In this document: in pieces, positions 57,167-64,000 of the stretch
How the letters are laid out: the number at the start of each line of letters is the position of its first letter
Numbering within the stretch: the stretch's first letter is position 1
Assembly (NCBI GenBank): GCA_958298945.1
Contig: OY282607.1
Span: forward strand, 33,079,000 to 33,142,999
From: Atherix ibis
Lineage: Eukaryota > Arthropoda > Insecta > Diptera > Athericidae
Reading direction: 5' to 3'
DNA: 64,000 nucleotides
Translations under genes and position numbers: made by a program
The notes under the pieces: generated by a model
What the model was told of the DNA's origin: nothing
The model's input: the letters and a program-made list of their open reading frames with translations, nothing else
Database searches by the model: none

Positions 57167-60100
57167 ATGAAGTACCTACCATGTTAATTGCTTTTAAATT
57201 ATTAAAAGAAATATTTATCAAAAATTCTTAATATTTTCATAATACTGTACAAACTAACAAATATTTACGTCAAGAAAGTATATTATCAAAATTATAAAAA
57301 AAAATTGCTAAGATTCCTTCCAGTATGTTTAAAAAGATTGAATTAATGGAATCAAATTTTATGGAAAAACTATATTATTTTGTGATTGAAAGCCATTTTA
57401 GTTATGTAATCAATAACTTTAATAAAGAAGTAGAATGTTTTATTTTAATAGTAGGCAACTACTGCGTGACTTATTTTATTTGCATATAAGTCATATATTA
57501 TATGATCTACTAAATATTTATTTGACCGAATAATCACATTGACTTTGAAAACATAAATATATATAATTTATTAAAAAATTTACTCAGGTTTTATATGTAA
57601 AAACCCTGAAAGCAATTTAAATATTCTATCTACATTCGTATATGCACCTATAATGTTTACATAAATTACTTGTTAAAATTTCAATTTCATCGTAAAAACA
57701 GGTAAAAGTTTTTCAATCATGTTCAGAAAACTTTCCGATCCGATTTAAACAATAGACAAACTAGTTTGTATAATTCATTAAACTACAAAAATTAAATGAA
57801 CATTTTATAGGAATATGATTTTTCGGTTCAAAAATTCGTTTACCAATTAACATAGTAAATTGTGAATAATAATTAATAGATTTATAAATATTTTCACGTA
57901 ACCATAGAAGCATCAATACTTATAGCATAAAAGATTAAACTTACAATATTCTTAAATTGTCAATCAAATTTTGAGATTATAGAATCTACTTTAGTAATGA
58001 AAATATTATACAAACAATTATTCAAAACACAAACACGGATATTATTTTCAGTAGAGTATTTTTTTAAACTATAAAAATGAATATTGTTATAAGGTAAATT
58101 AATTATAAAAAAAATTACTGAAAAATAGGAAAAACTAAAAAAAAATTCATGAGAGTAAAGTTGTTTTTCGAGAACAGTGAAAGTTTTCACGTAAAAGCTT
58201 CAATTTCTGAATAGCTTTTGTTTTAAGTTTATAGCCAACAATGGCAATTGCAAAAGTATTAATCGAAGTGTGGACTTGAAACAAAACCCCAGAATGGTCA
58301 GAATATTCTCTTGAAAGGAACCATAGTCCTGGTATAGTGTGATGGCTGAACGGTTGTAGCTGTCGAAAGCAGCATGGATAACGAAAATGGTCTAATGCAG
58401 TAGGCGACTATAAACAGCGTGCTGCAATTAAAGTCGGTATGGGGTAATATTGTAGTAACTTCCCTTCGATTAATGTGTGCTTCTGTGTCTGTCTATTTGG
58501 TTGCGGTTGCAGTTCAATTATTTGCAGTATGGCATGTTCTCGAACGTTTACACTTGCAACCGAGATATGTCTATAGATTTATCTCAGTTTATATCTGCGA
58601 ATATAAGCTTGTACCTTTGACTATCGGCTAGAAATCATTGTGTATCCGCTGCTATAAATTTTTATGGTAACCAGAAGGGAAACAGAGAAGCAAGAGCATA
58701 AGGTGATTGGATCTGTTGGGAATTCAGTGCAGGTGAAGACATATGCCACAGAGGCAGTAAGGTGCACACTGCACAGGTATTCAATGCTGTGATGTTGCGG
58801 TCGAAATGTTGCTACAATTCCCATACATTCCTGAGCAACAAGAACTTCTGCTTTTACCCCTCTATATAATTTCACTATCCAAGAACAAGAAACTGCTCAC
58901 AATTCAGGACAAGGATACCGACTATATTCAATATTTATTTGGTGTTTACAAATAACATTCGTCTCTAGAGTTTTAAGACGAAGAAAACTTTTTCATTAAT
59001 TAAGATTTTCTCAATTGTATTATGTTTAAAAGAACTCAATATATCTATATGTGTAAATATTTATTTTTAAACAGTATATACCATATATATTATAGTGAGT
59101 GGTCTATATTTGAGTACTTTTAAACAAATATATTAATTGTATGACTATATTTTATTTACTTTTTCTTTAATGTCTAATAAAAGTAATAACAGTTGTACTA
59201 TTATCGACTATCTTCTACAATAATGTCATCTATAACAGTACTTCGATAGTATAGAAAATATATATAATAGTGGAATATTTTTTAGCGAAATCTATAATTC
59301 ATAAACTTTTACTGAGAGGCTTTCCATTGTAGCTTCCTCCGAAGTTAGTCAGGTAAATTAAACAGAAATTTCATTTTCATTTACTAACATAAATGCGACA
59401 ACAGTCCTCAGTGTACACAACAGAAATTCTATCTAGATACACATAAGTGTATACTAAAGTCCACTGTAGCCAAATAGAAACAATATTAAATTGGAAAATA
59501 AATAAAAAATCATAAGAAAAGGATTTCATGATAGGGGAGAATGGTTGTAAGAAATTTAATAAAATAAAATAAAATTAAATACAAATACAAATATGCGTAC
59601 TCTACACAATTACGATAAGATATAAACGGTACAGCTGTAAACATTATTGTATAAATAGCACAACGACAATAATGAAAACTAAGGAAATTTAGCGAGGATA
59701 TGAGTTGATGGTGGACAGAAGGGTAAATCCCCAACTCTGTATGTATGGAGTGATGTATTTATATCGAACGGAAATTTACTTCAAAAAGTTTATATGGAAA
59801 ACTCAAGAAATCCTCAATGGAAAATGTAGCTTTTAATTAAGAACAACAGTATAAAAAGAGTTAAAAATAACTAATGAACATAATTAAATACAAAAAGAAA
59901 CAAAATAACAAATATTTTATTGAATTTAAGATAAAATTTATTTAATTGAAATATTTAATTTTATACATTTGATCAAGAAATATACTGACGACCTTTAGCA
60001 TCAAAAAATATTTAAACCATTTGGGAAAATTGGAATTTATGTTGACATAAAATTAATATGTTTACTAATTTACTTGATATTAATAAAAATGTCGAATATG

Positions 60101-60221
60101 TTCCGCAGTAGCATACTTGGCCCGATCCTCTATAATATTTAACTGTAACTTATTGCAAAAGATTCGACTTGCTTTGTAGCTTTAAAAAATATCATACATG
60201 TTTCTGAAATTCTCAAAACCC
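57167..60221. other. 3-kb spacer between the two minisatellite arrays
   Basis: AT-rich at both sides with a GC-richer island at 58300-58900. That island has open frames on both strands (plus 58419-58631, minus 58875-58621), but neither has a recognised motif or clear splice sites. No copy of the 13-bp unit lies in the spacer. Confidence 0.45.
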
Positions 60222-61431
60222 AAATTTTTACTGAAAATTTTTACTGAAAATTTTTACTGAAAATTTTTACTGAAAATTTTTACTGAAAACTTTTACTGAA
60301 AACTGTTACTGAAAACTGTTACTGAAAATTTTTACTGAAAATTTTTACTGAAAATTTTTACTGAAAATTTTTACTGAAAATTTTTACTGAAAATTTTTAC
60401 TGAAAATTTTTACTGAAAATTTTTACTGAAAATTTTTACTGAAAATTTTTACTGAAAATTTTTACTGAAAATTTTTACTGAAAATTTTTACTGAAAATTT
60501 TTACTGAAAATTTTTACTGAAAATTTTTACTGAAAATTTTTACTGAAAATTTTTACTGAAAATTTTTACTGAAAATTTTTACTGAAAATTTTTACTGAAA
60601 ATTTTTACTGAAAATTTTTACTGAAAATTTTTACTGAAAATTTTTACTGAAAATTTTTACTGAAAATTTTTACTGAAAATTTTTACTGAAAATTTTTACT
60701 GAAAATTTTTACTGAAAATTTTTACTGAAAATTTTTACTAAATTTTTACTGAAAATTTTTACTAAATTTTTACTGAAAATTTTTACTGAAAATTTTTACT
60801 GAAAATTTTTACTGAAAATTTTTACTGAAAATTTTTACTGAAAATTTTTACTGAAAATTTTTACTGAAAATTTTTACTGAAAATTTTTACTGAAAATTTT
60901 TACTGAAAATTTTTACTGAAAATTTTTACTGAAAATTTTTACTGAAAATTTTTACTGAAAATTTTTACTGAAAATTTTTACTGAAAATTTTTACTGAAAA
61001 TTTTTACTGAAAATTTTTACTGAAAATTTTTACTGAAAATTTTTACTGAAAATTTTTACTGAAAATTTTTACTGAAAATTTTTACTGAAAATTTTTACTG
61101 AAAATTTTTACTGAAAATTTTTACTGAAAATTTTTACTGAAAATTTTTACTGAAAATTTTTACTGAAAATTTTTACTGAAAATTTTTACTGAAAATGTTT
61201 ACTGAATATTTTTACTGAAAATGTTTACTGAATATTTTTACTGAAAACTTTTACTGAAAACCTTTACTGAAAAATTTTACTGAAAACTTTTACTGAAAAA
61301 TTTTACTGAAAACTTTTACTGAAAACTTTTACTAAAAACTTTTACTGAAAATTTTTTCTTACAATTTTTTTCTGAAATAATGTAAAGACAAATTTTTACT
61401 GAAAATGTTCACTTAAAATGTTTGCTGAAAT
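60222..61431. repeat. Minisatellite array 2, same 13-bp unit and orientation
   Basis: About 90 head-to-tail units of TGAAAATTTTTAC. A very uniform core runs from about 60320 to 61180, with two shortened units (ACTAAATTTTTACTG) near 60740-60770. The right edge turns into 26-bp higher-order pairs: GAAAATGTTTACT with GAATATTTTTACT, then GAAAAATTTTACT with GAAAACTTTTACT. It decays by 61431. Confidence 0.97.
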
Positions 61432-63625
61432 TTTTTTATTTTATTGACCTCATGTGAAACAATATAAAATTAAGTTTTAATTGAAAAACGAAATTTTTTT
61501 TATAATGATTAAATTTTTAAGAAAAGTTTCTTGAATAATATGTAACTGATTTTAAATCTTTTAAATTCTGTATCCTATGATGTCGCGTGCATGTATAACA
61601 GGATATATATAAAGTAGTCTGTATATATTTACAGTTTGTTTAAATTTGATAACGTATAAATTAGTAGAAAAGTGTTCGGAATAGATTGTATAGTTTACAT
61701 AATGTTATAGAGGAAGAGCACATACATTTTGTCAGAAAATAACATTGAACTGAACGTCAATGATCAAATATCTTCGATGTGGCTAGCAATCGGAACTCAT
61801 TTATAGCAAGCATGGACATATCCTTTGACCACCTACCGCAATCGTAGTTTTTTTGTTTTTCCTTATTGTACGAGTACTAGTCAATACTACAGCAGACGTC
61901 ATTATCAGCAGCGCCACTATTATCGTTATCACCATAGTTATCTACAAGCATATGACTTTACTGACGTTATGGGTCCGACGTGAATGCAATTGAGTTCAGT
62001 TGCAACCAGAGCAATTTCTCTCTTTTAAACTATTTTAGTTCCACGAAAGGATTAAGCTTTATGTATGGAATTTTTGATCCATTTCACTTTTTTTCATGTA
62101 TTGACTATGTTCGTATTTATTTTTACTCCATCAGTAAGTTGGATGTTATATGAATGCTATAGAAATATTGCCACCTTTTAACAATCAACCAAACCTCTAT
62201 CATTTTGTGGATTTACTGATGTTAAGAACATTTTAATTTCCGCTTCTCAACTATAAATACTTTTAGATCAACTACAATATTTTGTGCTAAGCTAACTCTG
62301 ATTCTGAATCTGGCATTCCGAAATTGGTGCGAGTTGTGTAAAAGTTTTCTAATCGGTTAGCAGTACATTTTCCAGACTCTAGTAATCGTTGTGGTATTAG
62401 TTGTACATCAATTTTTATTTCTATTTCTAATAGAAAAATAATTCTTCCTCATATAAAATTAAATTTTTAATTGATTTTTTCATTGCATAATAATATATTA
62501 TGCTCTCAGTGGAAAACTATTTTGCTAAGCTTGTGGAAATTCTCTGGTGCCGACAGCATTTAAGTAAAAATATCCAATTTTATATATATTTAAATAATCA
62601 TAAATTTAATTAGAATTAATTTTTTTTGATATAGCAATAATATTAAATATTACATTAGTTTCCTTATAAAAGTTTTTTTTTTATTTTCCAATTGAAAAAT
62701 AAAAATTACTTAAAAATTTTTAAATTTTTATTAAACGATTTTAGTTTTTTAATAAATAGTATTTATACTCAAAAAATCGTTTTTATAGTTTTATTTATGA
62801 CTTTAAAATGAAAATATTTGTGTTCAAAATTTAACAAAAAAAAAACAATTTTTCCCGAAAATATAATTGAGTTTCTCAAACTGAGCAATTCAATTTCAGC
62901 AGTAGTTATTTATGATTAGCACTTCAATGTTATTTCAACATTATTTAATATTTTTTATGTTTTTGAAATATTGAAATTATAAAATGTTGGTTTGTTTGTT
63001 ATCATTTCAAGTCACATACGTACTAAAATGTTTATTGTAAACGCCACGATGGTAAAGGACATTTTAAGGATAACGAGATCCCGCTAAAATAAAATGTTTT
63101 TATATATAATGCTTATGCCTGTATATGATATGCTTGCTTAACAGTTTGAAGGTTTCTGGTATATTAATATATTTATCAGAAATTTAATGTTAAATATTTT
63201 TTTTGAAATGTATCATTTTTAGATTACTACAAATCATATAAATAAAATTAAATTTTAATTTTATTCCATTAATATAAATAAAAAAGTAAAAGAAATATTA
63301 TTAAATGAATTTTTTAATATAAAAACAATTTAATATGAATTCATCATAGTGACTATATTTTATCACCTTGATAATAATTTACACATTAAAGTGAAGTAAT
63401 AATGAATAAATTTATTAATAATCAAATCCATGCATCTTCAAGGATGCAAAATTTCTTCATAATTAAATAATTTTATACAGTAATAAAAGTTGAATTTGAA
63501 GGATTTCGACGCAAAAATAAACATAAAAGAACACATTTACAATATCTACGAATGATAACGTACGTGAGAAATTAGCATTTTCGGAAGGATATCAAAATTA
63601 TCACACAATATCATATCATATCGAA
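61432..63625. other. No gene recognised
   Basis: AT-rich apart from a modestly GC-richer section at 61700-62040. No motif, RNA gene or convincing ORF was seen. Confidence 0.45.
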
Positions 63626-63706
63626 ATGTTAATTTTGTTGTTGGCGTTGCTATTTTTAGATGACAAATTGAATTGTGCGGGTGCGTATAACGTAAAAGGA
63701 AATTAA
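63626..63706 (+). CDS. Candidate signal-peptide first exon or micro-ORF (26 codons)
   Basis: ATG at 63626 opens MLILLLALLFLDDKLNCAGA followed by YNVKGN and TAA 63704-63706. The first 20 residues are a hydrophobic run with small residues at the end, as in a signal peptide. GTGCGTAT at 63681-63688, directly after the last alanine-glycine codons, could be a splice donor, in which case the next exon would lie beyond this window. Very short, so chance is likely enough to keep confidence low. Confidence 0.2.
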   Translation: MLILLLALLFLDDKLNCAGAYNVKGN

Positions 63707-64000
63707 CTATTTCAACAACTAATTAAATCTTGTCGTATTATGCATAACAAAACCGCATTCAATACATTTCTCTTATTTATATTCTAATTAGAAATTCACA
63801 GGTTTATTAAACATTAATTAAAGTAGTCACTTCCACGACCTATTTCAAAGTTTTGTTATTCTCCAACTGACTTGTTACAATTACAAATTGAGCAATATTT
63901 GAACAATGAACGATTTTTTTTTTCAAATGAATACTACAAGTATTTGATAAAATTTGTTTTAAATTCTAATTAAATTAAATTTTATTTGTATTCGAAGGAA
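63707..64000. other. AT-rich window end, nothing recognised
   Basis: No feature visible; if the preceding ORF is a first exon this would be intron. Confidence 0.4.

Noticed and set aside
56530..61431. Regular repeats that could suggest a CRISPR array
   Set aside because: The units are 13 bp, directly tandem with no unique spacers, and the genome is eukaryotic. It is a minisatellite.
1..64000. tRNA, rRNA or known ncRNA genes
   Set aside because: Looked for B-box-like GGTTCGAATCC and conserved rRNA stretches on both strands by eye; none was convincing.

Overview
The window looks like nuclear DNA of an insect, most likely a higher fly (Diptera). It is very AT-rich and holds no long host gene. 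It carries relics of several Tc1/mariner families (including a mellifera-type mariner), an RTE-clade LINE and a second LINE fragment. It also has dipteran-style simple repeats and short ATG/TATA/splice-like signals rather than operons or Shine-Dalgarno sites. The species assignment is inference; no sequence here names it.

Layout. 0.5-1.7 kb: minus-strand mariner relic. 2.3-5.0 kb: a Tc1/mariner-type transposase relic cut into by a 5'-truncated RTE retrotransposon, whose reverse transcriptase half is the longest open frame in the window. 6.3-7.0 kb: a near-perfect 42-bp-arm hairpin, then another mariner relic. 11.6-12.4 kb: mariner and Tc1 fragments. 15.3 kb: GAT/GTG microsatellite. 16.2-17.4 kb: a 41-bp-arm hairpin beside transposase relics. 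20.46-21.45 kb: an almost intact-ended but internally deleted mellifera-type mariner. 21.8 and 30.1 kb: further mariner pieces. 23.1-23.5 kb: a hairpin next to a cysteine-containing small ORF. 28.2-28.4 kb: a small ORF for a putative secreted peptide behind a TATA/initiator-like promoter. 38.1-38.3 kb: a possible last exon on the minus strand. 41.1-42.9 kb: hairpin, mariner, Tc1 and a solitary mariner end. 44.9 kb: a signal-peptide-like ORF. 45-47 kb: mariner and LINE fragments. 49.4-50.4 kb: a larger transposase relic. 56.5-57.2 and 60.2-61.4 kb: two arrays of the same 13-bp minisatellite.

No set of genes here forms a pathway. The window reads as intergenic or intronic DNA that has collected transposons. 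Three signals are not explained by that description. (1) At least six short foldbacks with small loops and almost identical arms of about 17-42 bp. (2) A mariner family in which several relics lack the same middle block of transposase, suggesting spread of a deletion derivative. (3) A handful of very short ORFs beginning with convincing signal peptides, in islands of higher GC content, that could be undescribed secreted-peptide genes or first exons. All alignments and family calls were made by eye from the sequence; none was checked against a database.
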